The notes under the pieces were generated by a model that searched no databases, had not been told where the DNA came from, and was given only the letters and a program-made list of their open reading frames with translations. From Streptomyces sp. 549 (lineage in GTDB: Bacteria > Actinomycetota > Actinomycetes > Streptomycetales > Streptomycetaceae), in NCBI RefSeq assembly GCF_030124175.1, contig NZ_JASKMT010000020.1:1-64000 (forward strand): DNA of 64,000 bases, in the 5' to 3' direction. Shown here piece after piece: positions 10,204 through 17,828 of the stretch. Position 1 is the first letter of the stretch. Every line of letters starts with the position of its first letter. Position numbers and translations under genes: made by a program.

Positions 10204-10587
10204 TCAGGAGTCGGGGGAACGCAGTACGCGGAGGTGGCCGCGGCGGGCGACCTCCATCGGGTCGATCTTGCGGCGGCTCGGCTTCGCGTCGGTGGGCTCG
10301 ACCGGGCGGCGCGGGGCGCGGGCCGCCTCGCGGACGGCGTCGGCAAGCGCTTCCAGGTCGTCACCGCTGGGCCGGGCGGGACCGGTGTCCACCGCGAGGC
10401 GGACCACGTCCCAGCCGCGGGGGGCGGTGAGCCGGGCGGAGTGCTCCGAGCAGAGGTCGTAGCAGTGGGGCTCGGCGTAGGTGGCGAGCGGACCGAGGAC
10501 CGCTGTCGAGTCCGCGTAGACGTACGTCAGCGTGGCGACGGCGGGACGGCCGCACGCGGTGCGCGAACATCGACGTACAGGGCTCAC
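10204..10587 (-). CDS. DUF3499 family zinc-ribbon-like protein
   Basis: This is a 127-aa actinobacterial protein of unknown function. Four cysteines, C7 and C12 in RRCSRTACGRP and C42 and C46 in PHCYDLC, suggest a small zinc-binding fold, followed by AEH/SEH-type and basic tail segments ending HLRVLRSPDS. The start is set at GTG 10587 (MSPVRRC), where the conserved part begins; no good ribosome binding site is seen, since AGGAG is 19 nt upstream. It lies 102 nt before manB on the same strand and diverges from the zincin-like gene across a 355-bp region. Confidence 0.8.
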   Translation of the reverse strand: MSPVRRCSRTACGRPAVATLTYVYADSTAVLGPLATYAEPHCYDLCSEHSARLTAPRGWDVVRLAVDTGPARPSGDDLEALADAVREAARAPRRPVEPTDAKPSRRKIDPMEVARRGHLRVLRSPDS

Positions 10588-10942
10588 GATGCTGGACGCT
10601 ACCGCACTCCTGAGCGGGCTGCGACGTCTCCGCCGTGGGTCACCCGGCCGTGTCGTCCCGGTTTCGCCGGTAAGGCCCGGGTCCGGTCGTACCGCGATTG
10701 ACCAGGCAGAAGACGCAGAAACGTGCCTGCACTCCGGCCGGAGCCCGGTGGCCCGGCCGGTCGCGCGAGGTCGGAGCAGTGCCGATCGCAGGCCTTGCCT
10801 GAGGCAGTTTCGATTGCGTATCGAAATGAAACCGGCGGCGTTCGGCCGAAAGGCGTAGCGGGACCGGTCGATCGGTGACATCCGGTCGGATGCCCCCGGT
10901 CCCGGCGGTGCCGGGGCCGGGGGCCGCTACGCTCGGGGGACG
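10588..10942. other. Divergent intergenic region DUF3499 / zincin-like gene
   Basis: This 355-bp gene-free region should hold two divergent promoters. It contains a 19-bp palindrome (10808-10826, listed separately), a 15-bp-stem hairpin with a 3-nt loop at 10892-10924, and a TACGCT hexamer at 10928-10933 that could be the -10 element of the rightward gene. Confidence 0.5.
10808..10826. promoter_or_regulatory. Perfect palindrome, candidate operator
   Basis: TTTCGAT and ATCGAAA arms flank TGCGT. The A+T content is striking against the surrounding G+C-rich DNA. The position in a divergent intergenic region makes a repressor site the simplest reading. The regulator is unknown. Confidence 0.5.
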
Positions 10943-11404
10943 ATGAGCAACGCCGTACCGCCCCGCAGGCCGGACGCCCGGCCACGCCACCGCGACCGCC
11001 ACGGCCGCGGCATGCGCGGCCCTCTCGCGCCGCCGCAGGTCCCGCTGTCGGCGAGCCGCGCGGAGACCTTCGACGACCTAGTGCGGGACTCGGCGGAACG
11101 GCTGGAGCGCCAGTGGCCGCAGCTGTCCGCCGTGGACTTCGCCGTGCTGGAGGTCCCGGGCCTCGCTCCCGCCGAGCCGGGCGGCGGTGACGGCTGGGAC
11201 GGCCGGTCCGTGCCGCTGGGCGGGCTGGTGCCCGCCCTGGGCGACCGGCCCGACTGCGTGATCGTGTACCGCAGGCCGGTCGAGCTGCGGGCCAAGAGCC
11301 GCGAGGAGCGGGCCCTGCTGGTGCACGAGGTCGTGGTCGAGCAGGTGGCCGAGCTGCTGGGCCTCTCCCCCGAGTCGGTCGACCCCCGGTACGGCCAGGA
11401 CTGA
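10943..11404 (+). CDS. Zincin-like metallopeptidase family protein, active site degenerate
   Basis: This 153-aa protein matches the bacterial DUF1025/zincin-1 type: FDDLVRDSAERLERQWPQLSAVDFAVLEVP, then IVYRRPVELRAKSREERALLVHEVVVEQVAELLGLSPE, ending DPRYGQD. In canonical members the motif is HExxH; here it is H128-E129-V-V-V, so the second histidine is absent and peptidase activity is doubtful. Its cellular role is unknown. The first 35 residues are Arg/Pro-rich and may be disordered. The ATG at 10943 follows GGGGGA closely. It converges with the DUF5719 gene. Confidence 0.8.
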   Translation: MSNAVPPRRPDARPRHRDRHGRGMRGPLAPPQVPLSASRAETFDDLVRDSAERLERQWPQLSAVDFAVLEVPGLAPAEPGGGDGWDGRSVPLGGLVPALGDRPDCVIVYRRPVELRAKSREERALLVHEVVVEQVAELLGLSPESVDPRYGQD

Positions 11405-11439
11405 CCGGCCGGTCCCGGCACCCGGCGGGGCCCGGGGTG

Positions 11440-12957
11440 TCAGTCGCCGAGCACGGTCAGGTCCTGCGCGGCGGGCGGCACCTCCACCGAGCCCCGGTCG
11501 TCGGGCAGGGTCTGCACGGTGAACATGTCGATGTCCTTCTCCTCGGTCTCCAGCATGCGCGCGGCGTGCACCGGCCCGCCCGACACCCACTCGACGGTCA
11601 GCGCGTAGTGGCCCTTGAGCCCTTCGGGGCGCAGCTCGTCCAGCACGGTGGTGGTGCCCGGCTTGAGGGTGTGCGTCTCGGTCACCGGTGTGCCGCCGCC
11701 GCTGCCGCGGGACGCGGTCACCTTGACCTCGGCCTGCTTGCCCGGGGCGACCAGGGAAAGCGAGCTGCCCTCCGCCTCGCTGCCGGCCGCGGTGGTGCGT
11801 TCGGTGACGGGGGTGACGGCCGGGACGAACGCCGTCTCCTGCTTGGCGCCCTTGCCGCGCAGCACCCGCAGCGCCGCGACGATCGGCACGTCGGAGGAGC
11901 CATCCGAAGCGGACAGCACCAGTGAGCCGGGCTCGCCCTGGGTGAGGTCGCCCAGGTCCACCGCGGCCGTCATGCCGCTCTTGACCACCAGGGTCTCGTT
12001 GCCCGCCGGGGAGATGGTGCCGGTCGGGCCGGCCAGCTTCACCGACAGTTCGGCGTCCTGCTCGCCGGGCGCGAAGGCGACCAGCCGCACGGCGGTGGCG
12101 TCCGCCGGGATGCCCGGCAGCACCTGGGTGGCGGCGGGCGGCGCGGAGGCCGCGATCCAGTCGCCGCCCAGCTTCTCGTCCAGTGCCTGCACCTGGGCGC
12201 CGACCCGTCCGGTGCGGACCGCCACCTGGAGTGTGAGGTTCACCGCCGGGTCGGTGGTCAGCGTCGACAGCAGCACCGGCACGGTCGTGCGGCCGGGGAC
12301 GTTGATGCCGGAGCCGCTGTCGGAATCGACCCGGCCGTCCTTGCCGTAGAGCTGGAGGTCGACGGTCGCCGCCGCCTCGTCCGGGTTGGTGAGGTGGATG
12401 TAGTCGTGCCGGTCGGCGACGGTGCTCACGCCGGGGAACCAGAACTCGGTGTCCGGCGCCGAGCAGTTCAGCCCGTACAGGCCGCGGCCGGCCCCTGCGC
12501 TGATCATGGTGGTCTGCTGCACGGTCCAGCCGGGCGCGAGCGGGCCGTCGGCGCTGCCGGTGCGGGCCGGCGTCTCGGTGCTGTCGGCCTTCTCCACCAC
12601 GGGTGTGCCGGGCTCGGTCAGCGGCAGCGCCGGATCGGGCTCCTTCTCCTTCTTGCCGCGGTTGCCGCCCTCGACGGTCAGGGAGGCGGGCAGCAGCCCG
12701 GCCTTGCCCTTGCCGTCGCCGTCGCGCTGCCGTCCCCCGGCCGGCGTGAAGGCGGTGTGCACCGTCTCGCCCAGGTCGGAGGTGGTGGGCTGCGGGCAGA
12801 CCAGGGTGGACTGCTCGACCGGCAGGCGGGAGGAGGAGGCTGCGGGTGCCCGGCCGTCCGCGTCCGGGTCCGGGCCGGTGACCTGGGCGAGCCCGGTCAC
12901 GGCAGCCAGCGCGGTGACGGCGGCGATCAGGCCGAGGGCGGGGCGGTTGAGGCTCAC
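11440..12957 (-). CDS. DUF5719 family secreted or membrane-anchored protein
   Basis: This 505-aa protein starts with a hydrophobic helix (about residues 7-27, PALGLIAAVTALAAVTGLAQV), an uncleaved anchor or signal peptide, followed by extracellular beta-rich repeats without recognised catalytic residues. Segments such as FPGVSTVADRHDYIHLTNPDEAAATVDLQLYGKDG resemble Ig-like modules. GTG at 12957 overlaps the stop of the large glycosyltransferase by 4 bp (GTGA), so the two are translationally coupled and probably act together at the cell surface; DUF5719 proteins regularly accompany this glycosyltransferase in actinomycetes. The function is unknown. Confidence 0.85.
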   Translation of the reverse strand: MSLNRPALGLIAAVTALAAVTGLAQVTGPDPDADGRAPAASSSRLPVEQSTLVCPQPTTSDLGETVHTAFTPAGGRQRDGDGKGKAGLLPASLTVEGGNRGKKEKEPDPALPLTEPGTPVVEKADSTETPARTGSADGPLAPGWTVQQTTMISAGAGRGLYGLNCSAPDTEFWFPGVSTVADRHDYIHLTNPDEAAATVDLQLYGKDGRVDSDSGSGINVPGRTTVPVLLSTLTTDPAVNLTLQVAVRTGRVGAQVQALDEKLGGDWIAASAPPAATQVLPGIPADATAVRLVAFAPGEQDAELSVKLAGPTGTISPAGNETLVVKSGMTAAVDLGDLTQGEPGSLVLSASDGSSDVPIVAALRVLRGKGAKQETAFVPAVTPVTERTTAAGSEAEGSSLSLVAPGKQAEVKVTASRGSGGGTPVTETHTLKPGTTTVLDELRPEGLKGHYALTVEWVSGGPVHAARMLETEEKDIDMFTVQTLPDDRGSVEVPPAAQDLTVLGD

Positions 12958-15900
12958 TGCTGGCTCCGGTGGTCGTAACGGCTGCCGTCGTCGTAGCGGG
13001 CGCCGTCGTCGGGGCGGCTGCCGTCGTAACGGGTCCCGTCGTCGTAGCGGCTGCCGTCGTCGTACGTGCCGTACTGGGCCGGGCGGGCGTCACCGCGGAC
13101 CTCGTAGGGGCCGCCGTAGTCGTACGTGGACGCGTACCGGCTGTCGTCCCAGCCGCTGTCCGCGAGCGGGCCGCTCTGCTGCTCCGGCACGTGGGCGGGC
13201 GGCCCCGGCGGGCCGGGAGGGCCCGGCGGCGGGGGCGGGCCGGGAGGGGGCGGCGGACCGTAGTCGTCCCGGTCGGCCTCGCCGTCGCCGGCTGCGGCCT
13301 CACGTCCGTCGGCCTCCTCCGCCTGCGCGGCGGCGCGCAGCCGCCGGGCCCGGCGGCCCTCACCCGCGACGGGCTGCGCCGGGACGACCGGTGCCTCGGC
13401 CTCCGGCAGGTCGTCGTCGTGGTCCCGGCGGCGGCCCGGCAGTGCCAGGACCAGCACCACCAGGGTGAGCAGGCCCTGCGCCCACACCCAGGCACCGGCG
13501 AGGGCAGGGGTGCGGTGCACGACCTCCAGCGATCCGCCGTCGGCGGGCAGCGTGAAGCCCTGCGCCCAGCCGTCCACGGTGACCGGCTTCAGCGGACGCC
13601 CGTCCAGCGTCGCCTGCCAGCCGTCGGAGACGGCGTCGGCCATGCGCAGCACTCGGCCGTCGGGCCCGGCGGGCAGCTCGGTGCGGACCTCGACCGGTCC
13701 GGCGGCGACGGGCACCGGGTCGGTGTCCGGGGCGACGACGGTGACCCGGGAGATCTTGCCGTCCACGCGCCACAGCTCACCGCCGGCCTGCTTGCTGAGG
13801 CGTTCCAGGCCGGGGGTGGCGTTCAGCACCCGGACCATCTCGCGGGGCGCGCCGTCGCGCACGAAGACGTAGCGCACGCCGTAGCCGCCGAGCTGCTCGG
13901 TCTGGTCCGCGCCGGACCCGGCGATGAGGTTGGCCACCACACCGCCGAGGCGGCTGTCGTCCCCGGCCGCGCGGGCCAGGTCGCCGTCGCCCAGGCGGGC
14001 CCCGGAGCCGCGCACCAGGGTGTAGCGGACCTCGGTGCCGGTGCCGCCGTTGAGCACCAGGGTGCGGGGCTGGTCGCGGGTGGCGCTCTCCTCGGCGACG
14101 AACGCCGGGACCTGGACGGGGCTGCGGCGCTCCAGCGGCCCGTCGGCGCCGGACACCATCCAGCCGAAGGCGGCGAAGAGCGGCGCCGCGGCGGCGGCCC
14201 CGGCGATCAGCACGGCGACCGGCTGGCGCCAGCCGAAGCTCTGCGCCGCGACCCGGGTGCGGGCGCCCTCCGCGCCGAGGGCGGCGGCGGCGATCAGCGC
14301 GATGCCCTGGACGAGGGTGGCCGGCCCGGCCCAGGCGGTGTGGTTGCCGAGGACGGCGAAGACCAGTCCGGTCAGGGCGGCCGTCCAGGCCGCGCCGACG
14401 GCGAGGCGCCGCTCGGGGCGCAGCGTCGCGGCGAGCGCGGCGAGCACCAGGCCGCCCAGCAGCAGGCCGCCGGTGGTGCCGGGGCCACCGGGGTTGAGGG
14501 TGAGCAGGTCCAGTGCGCTCGCCGGGGCGGTGGCGAACGGCAGTCCGGCCTCGGTGAGGAACGCGGCGGGGTCGGTGAGCAGCGACAGCGACCAGGGGGC
14601 GAGCAGCACCATCGGCGTGGCGAGCAGGACGAAGGTCCGCAGCAGGTGGGCGCCGACGTGGGTGCGGGTGCGCAGCCGCAGCGCCAGCAGCGCGGCGGCG
14701 AGCACGGCGGCCATCGGCCAGACCACGGGTGTGAAGGCGGTGGTGACGGTGAGCAGCAGCGAGTACGCCCACACGGCCCGCCAGCCGGGGCGTTCACCGT
14801 CGGAGGCGAGGCCGGAGGCGGCGACGGCGGCGCGGGCCATCAGCGGAAGCAGTACGGCGAGCACCGCGGTGCCCAGGCGGCCGGCGGCCAGCGCGCCGGT
14901 GACGGCGGGCAGCAGCGCGTAGGCCACGCTGCCCCAGGCGCGCAGCACGCGGGAGGTGACCAGCGGCCGGGAGGCGAAGTAGGCGCTGAGTCCGGCCAGC
15001 GGCACCGAGCACACCAGGAGCAGCGTCATGGCGAGGCCGGGGCTGCCGAACAGTACGGTGGCCAGCCCGGCGAGCATGCCGAGGTAGGGCGGTGCGGCCT
15101 CGGTGGAGCCGACACCGACGGCGTGCCAGCTCTCGGCGAAGCGGGCCCACAGTCCGGCGGCGTCGCCGGGTGCGGGCAGCAGGGCGCCGCCGGCGAGCGC
15201 GCCGCCGCCGAGCAGGGCGCGGCAGGCGATGAGGGAGACGAGGAGCAGGGCGGCGAACAGCACGGGCGCGGGCTTGCGCGCGAGCCGCCGCAGCCGGGCG
15301 AACTGCTCGACCTCCAGGTAGTCGGCGTCGTCGCCGCCGGGTCCGCTCTCGACGGCGCCGTGGCGTCCCGGGTTGGGCTGGTCGGTCTCGGTGCGCCCGG
15401 CGAGGTTGGCGGCGGCCTGCTCGACGGTGACGCGGATGGTCGCGCCGGGCGGCGGGAAGAGCGGGCGGAGTTCGCCGGGTTCGACGGCGGGTCTGCCGCG
15501 GCGTTTCCTCGCCTTGAGCAGCAGTTCGGGGCGCAGCAGGGTCCTGAACAGACCGGTGACCTCGTCGAGGGCCTGCCCGGGTGCCTTGCCGACGAGGTAG
15601 GCGACGGTCCGCACCAGGGTGCCGACGACGAGCCGCAGCAGCACCCAGGGCAGGGCGCGGGCACGGGTGTTGGCGAGCAGCGTGTAGACGGCACCGGCCT
15701 TGTCGACGCGGTGCGGGCCGACGACGGTCCGGCCGGCGCAGTCGATGGGGCGGCGTTCGCGGGCGGCGGCCTCGGCGTGCCGCAGGGCGGCGGCGGGGGC
15801 GACGAGCACCCGGTGGCCGGCTGCCTGGGCGCGCCAGCACAGGTCCACGTCGTCGCGCATCAGCGGCAACCGGCGGTCGAAGCCGCCGAGTTCGTCGAAG

Positions 15901-16589
15901 ACGTCGCGGCGGATGAGCATGCCGGCGGTGGAGACGGAGAGGACCTGGCGGACCTGGTCGTGCTGGCCCTGGTCCTGTTCGCGGCGGTCCAGGCCGGTCC
16001 AGCGCCGGCCGCTGTGGGCGATGGAGACGCCGGTCTCCAGCAGTTGGCGCGTGTTGTACCAGCTGCGGAGCTTGGGGCCGACGACGACGGCGGAGGGGCT
16101 GGCGTCGGCGACGCGCAGCAGCTCCAGCAGCGCCTCGGGTTCGGGGGCGCAGTCGTCGTGCAGCAGCCAGAGCCAGTGGACGGGTTCGCCGTGCGGCAGC
16201 TCGGGCAGGTCGTAGGCGTCGTCGTGCCAGCTGCGGGTGACCGGGTCCCAGCCGCTGGGCCGCTTCAGGTAGGACAGGTCGTCGGGGCCGAGCACCGGCG
16301 CGGTGCGGGCGGCCTCGGCGACGGCGGTGCCGAAGCCGGTGCGGCGGGCGAGGTGGAGGACCCGGTCGGCACCGAGGGTGTCGGTGACGAGCTGGGCGGA
16401 GGAGTCCGCGCTGCCGGTGTCGGCGGCGATGACGTCCTGCGCCGGGCGGACCTGGCCGACCAGGCCGGCCAGGGCGTCGGGGAGCCAGCGCTCTCCGTCG
16501 TGGGAGACGAGCACGGCGGTGACGACGTGCTTGGGGAACTCGGGGGCGGCCTGTTCGTTCTGGGCCGCCGTGTGGCTGTGCACGGACAT
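12954..16589 (-). CDS. Large membrane GT2 family glycosyltransferase
   Basis: This 1211-aa protein has an N-terminal family 2 glycosyltransferase domain (residues about 20-330: TAVLVSHDGERWLPDALAGL, the metal/sugar motif LLHDDCAPEP, and RDDVDLCWRAQAAGHRV). A hydrophobic region of roughly a dozen membrane helices (about 480-850) follows, then a large extracellular domain and one more helix near 1065. The C-terminal tail is proline-rich and then has DDGSRY repeats. It probably transfers a sugar from a nucleotide or lipid donor to an envelope glycan; the substrate is unknown. ATG 16589 (MSVHSHTAAQ) was chosen because it begins the conserved part; only a weak ribosome binding site is visible. Confidence 0.88.
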   Translation of the reverse strand: MSVHSHTAAQNEQAAPEFPKHVVTAVLVSHDGERWLPDALAGLVGQVRPAQDVIAADTGSADSSAQLVTDTLGADRVLHLARRTGFGTAVAEAARTAPVLGPDDLSYLKRPSGWDPVTRSWHDDAYDLPELPHGEPVHWLWLLHDDCAPEPEALLELLRVADASPSAVVVGPKLRSWYNTRQLLETGVSIAHSGRRWTGLDRREQDQGQHDQVRQVLSVSTAGMLIRRDVFDELGGFDRRLPLMRDDVDLCWRAQAAGHRVLVAPAAALRHAEAAARERRPIDCAGRTVVGPHRVDKAGAVYTLLANTRARALPWVLLRLVVGTLVRTVAYLVGKAPGQALDEVTGLFRTLLRPELLLKARKRRGRPAVEPGELRPLFPPPGATIRVTVEQAAANLAGRTETDQPNPGRHGAVESGPGGDDADYLEVEQFARLRRLARKPAPVLFAALLLVSLIACRALLGGGALAGGALLPAPGDAAGLWARFAESWHAVGVGSTEAAPPYLGMLAGLATVLFGSPGLAMTLLLVCSVPLAGLSAYFASRPLVTSRVLRAWGSVAYALLPAVTGALAAGRLGTAVLAVLLPLMARAAVAASGLASDGERPGWRAVWAYSLLLTVTTAFTPVVWPMAAVLAAALLALRLRTRTHVGAHLLRTFVLLATPMVLLAPWSLSLLTDPAAFLTEAGLPFATAPASALDLLTLNPGGPGTTGGLLLGGLVLAALAATLRPERRLAVGAAWTAALTGLVFAVLGNHTAWAGPATLVQGIALIAAAALGAEGARTRVAAQSFGWRQPVAVLIAGAAAAAPLFAAFGWMVSGADGPLERRSPVQVPAFVAEESATRDQPRTLVLNGGTGTEVRYTLVRGSGARLGDGDLARAAGDDSRLGGVVANLIAGSGADQTEQLGGYGVRYVFVRDGAPREMVRVLNATPGLERLSKQAGGELWRVDGKISRVTVVAPDTDPVPVAAGPVEVRTELPAGPDGRVLRMADAVSDGWQATLDGRPLKPVTVDGWAQGFTLPADGGSLEVVHRTPALAGAWVWAQGLLTLVVLVLALPGRRRDHDDDLPEAEAPVVPAQPVAGEGRRARRLRAAAQAEEADGREAAAGDGEADRDDYGPPPPPGPPPPPGPPGPPGPPAHVPEQQSGPLADSGWDDSRYASTYDYGGPYEVRGDARPAQYGTYDDGSRYDDGTRYDGSRPDDGARYDDGSRYDHRSQQ
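12972..13061 (-). repeat. Hexapeptide-coding tandem repeats (DDGSRY) at glycosyltransferase C-terminus
   Basis: Five imperfect copies of an 18-bp unit encode D-D-G-(S/T/A)-R-Y at the extreme C-terminus of the large glycosyltransferase. The unit varies at the fourth residue and one copy is shortened (DGSRP). Such low-complexity ends can change length by replication slippage. Confidence 0.75.
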
Positions 16590-16865
16590 CGAGCTACGGG
16601 CCCCGGTCAGTGGGTGCGGAGGACGCGCTGCGTCCTGGACGGTGCCCCACACTAATGGGGTCCGCCGCCGCCGCGCCCGGGACCGGGCAGACCGCCCGCT
16701 ACCGACCCGCTTCGGCAGGTTTGACCTGGTGTGCGGTGAGCCGTCCACGGCCTCGGTCGCCTGCGGGGGTGGTCCGTCGCGGGGCCGTCGCGGCCCGGCG
16801 CCCGCCGAACCGGCGGTCCGGCCGCGGGGTGACCCTCAGAGTCGGACGGCGGGTCGGACGACGGG
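16590..16865. other. Gap between whiB and large glycosyltransferase
   Basis: About 276 nt without a convincing gene. On the leftward strand a TAGTGT hexamer near 16655, flanked by a 5-bp CCCCA/TGGGG inverted repeat, could be a -10 element for the glycosyltransferase operon; no -35 is apparent. Confidence 0.35.
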
Positions 16866-17129
16866 TCAGATGGCGGCTTTCTTCAGCCGGCGCCGCTCGC
16901 GTTCGGAGAGGCCGCCCCAGATGCCGAAGCGTTCGTCGTTGGCGAGGGCGTACTCCAGGCACTCGGAGCGCACCTCGCAGGCGAGGCAGACCTTCTTGGC
17001 CTCGCGGGTGGAGCCGCCCTTCTCCGGGAAGAACGACTCGGGGTCGGTCTGGGCGCAGAGTGCGCGCTCCTGCCAACCGAACTCTTCTTCCGCCTCTTCG
17101 ACCAGCAGTTGCTGGAACAGCTCGGTCAT
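16866..17129 (-). CDS. whiB: WhiB sporulation transcription factor (4Fe-4S)
   Basis: This 87-aa protein matches Streptomyces WhiB, founder of the Wbl family. It binds a [4Fe-4S] cluster and works with WhiA to control the genes that stop aerial growth and start sporulation septation. Four cluster cysteines are visible (C25, C48, C51, C57, with CLACEVRSEC), then the G-I-W-G-G turn (69-73) and a basic tail ERERRRLKKAAI for DNA contact. DPESFFPEKGGSTREAKKVC is near-identical to the S. coelicolor protein as I remember it. It is monocistronic in appearance with a long, less G+C-rich upstream region, as expected for a developmentally regulated gene. Confidence 0.95.
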   Translation of the reverse strand: MTELFQQLLVEEAEEEFGWQERALCAQTDPESFFPEKGGSTREAKKVCLACEVRSECLEYALANDERFGIWGGLSERERRRLKKAAI

Positions 17130-17203
17130 GTGCGCGCCCCTCGTCTGTCTTTATGTCCCCGTGATGCCACCGTTATCGATCAGTGCTGAACGACACGAGT
17201 GAA

Positions 17204-17233
17204 ATTACAAGTGTGCGGATACGGGCCAGTCAA
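17204..17233 (-). promoter_or_regulatory. Candidate whiB promoter
   Basis: On the leftward strand TTGACT (17233-17228) and TGTAAT (17209-17204) are separated by 18 nt, a good housekeeping-sigma pattern. Transcription would start near 17197, about 70 nt before the whiB ATG. A GACAC sequence (17192-17196), the core of the WhiA recognition motif, overlaps the predicted start point. The S. coelicolor whiB gene is known to have two promoters, one vegetative and one developmental; which one this matches is not clear. Confidence 0.6.
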
Positions 17234-17568
17234 GCCGAGATCTGCTATTGAGCCCGTTATTCACTCTGCGGAACCAAGGCATCGCCGTTAGTGTTCAAAT
17301 CGCCACAAACCCTGAAAACCCGACAACGCGCCTTTCAGTCCAGACAAGGCAGTCGACGAGCGCCTTCAGAACACAGGACGCGACACCGGTCACTCACGTT
17401 GCACCCGGCGACCTCACTGAGCCCTTGATCACAGAACGATCACGGAAACAGGACAGCGGGCGCCGGAACGACTGATGCGCCAGGTATCCGCGGTTCGGGA
17501 GGAGCAAACCTCCCCTCTCGCCAGGCGCCCGAATGGCGGGACGTTATGCCGCCAAACGGGACATCCGG
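17234..17568. other. Extended regulatory region upstream of whiB
   Basis: This stretch has no convincing gene and is clearly lower in G+C than its surroundings. A second GACAC (17382-17386) is followed at once by TCACTCA (17390-17396), which matches a half-site of the BldD consensus. A distal developmental whiB promoter would fit here. These sites are short and could occur by chance. Confidence 0.4.
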
Positions 17569-17598
17569 TTGACAGAGGGCGGCTCGGCACGCTCTCCT
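17569..17598 (+). promoter_or_regulatory. Candidate promoter of the cysteine leader transcript
   Basis: A consensus -35 TTGACA (17569-17574) is followed 18 nt later by TCTCCT (17593-17598), a weak -10 that keeps the first and last T. Transcription would begin at about 17605-17606, right at the ATG of the poly-cysteine ORF, so the mRNA may be leaderless. No purine-rich ribosome site lies before that ATG, which fits. Confidence 0.45.
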
Positions 17599-17605
17599 TG
17601 TCCCC

Positions 17606-17692
17606 ATGCCAGTGACTCCTGCGTCCAGCCCGGCCCGCGCCCGCGGGTTCGTTCGCGCTGCCCAGGGCCACTGTCGCTGTTGCTGCTGTTGA
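17606..17692 (+). CDS. Poly-cysteine leader peptide upstream of cysteine dioxygenase
   Basis: This 28-codon ORF starts MPVTPASSPA and ends G-H-C-R-C-C-C-C followed by TGA: five of its last six codons are cysteine. Cysteine is otherwise rare in such short frames, and the next downstream gene (137 nt away) is cysteine dioxygenase, so a sensing role is likely. In mycobacteria, leaderless poly-cysteine short ORFs are reported to work as cysteine-responsive attenuators upstream of sulfur genes. Here the ribosome would pause on TGT/TGC codons when Cys-tRNA is scarce. The peptide itself probably has no function. It lacks a Shine-Dalgarno sequence but sits where transcription would start from the TTGACA promoter. 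Confidence 0.6.
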   Translation: MPVTPASSPARARGFVRAAQGHCRCCCC

Positions 17693-17828
17693 GATCCCCC
17701 CTCCCATGGAGGGCCCGTCTCCGGCAGGGAAGCCGCCTCACCGCCCGCTCCCGCCATGACGCGCCTACCACCGGACTGCACCTCACTCCGCCAGCACAGC
17801 CACCCATCTCCCCCTAGGGACACCACCT
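17693..17828 (+). promoter_or_regulatory. Putative attenuator leader of cysteine dioxygenase mRNA
   Basis: Just after the leader stop codon, CCCTCC (17699-17704) and GGAGGG (17708-17713) can pair with a 3-nt loop, and a paused ribosome on the cysteine codons would cover or neighbour this hairpin. Near the end, TCCC and GGGA around CCTA (about 17809-17820) can fold over the AGGGA that serves as ribosome site for the GTG at 17829. These elements could couple leader translation to gene expression; the exact mechanism is inference. Confidence 0.4.

Noticed and set aside
12969..16655. 1228-codon open frame on the plus strand
   Set aside because: It is the exact antisense of the large glycosyltransferase gene; its product is Gly/Arg/Glu/Gln-rich low-complexity sequence, a usual shadow in G+C-rich DNA, and it has no recognisable domain.
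17248..17475. 75-codon frame upstream of whiB
   Set aside because: It lies in a low-G+C regulatory region, lacks third-position G+C bias and a ribosome site, and is antisense to the expected whiB leader.
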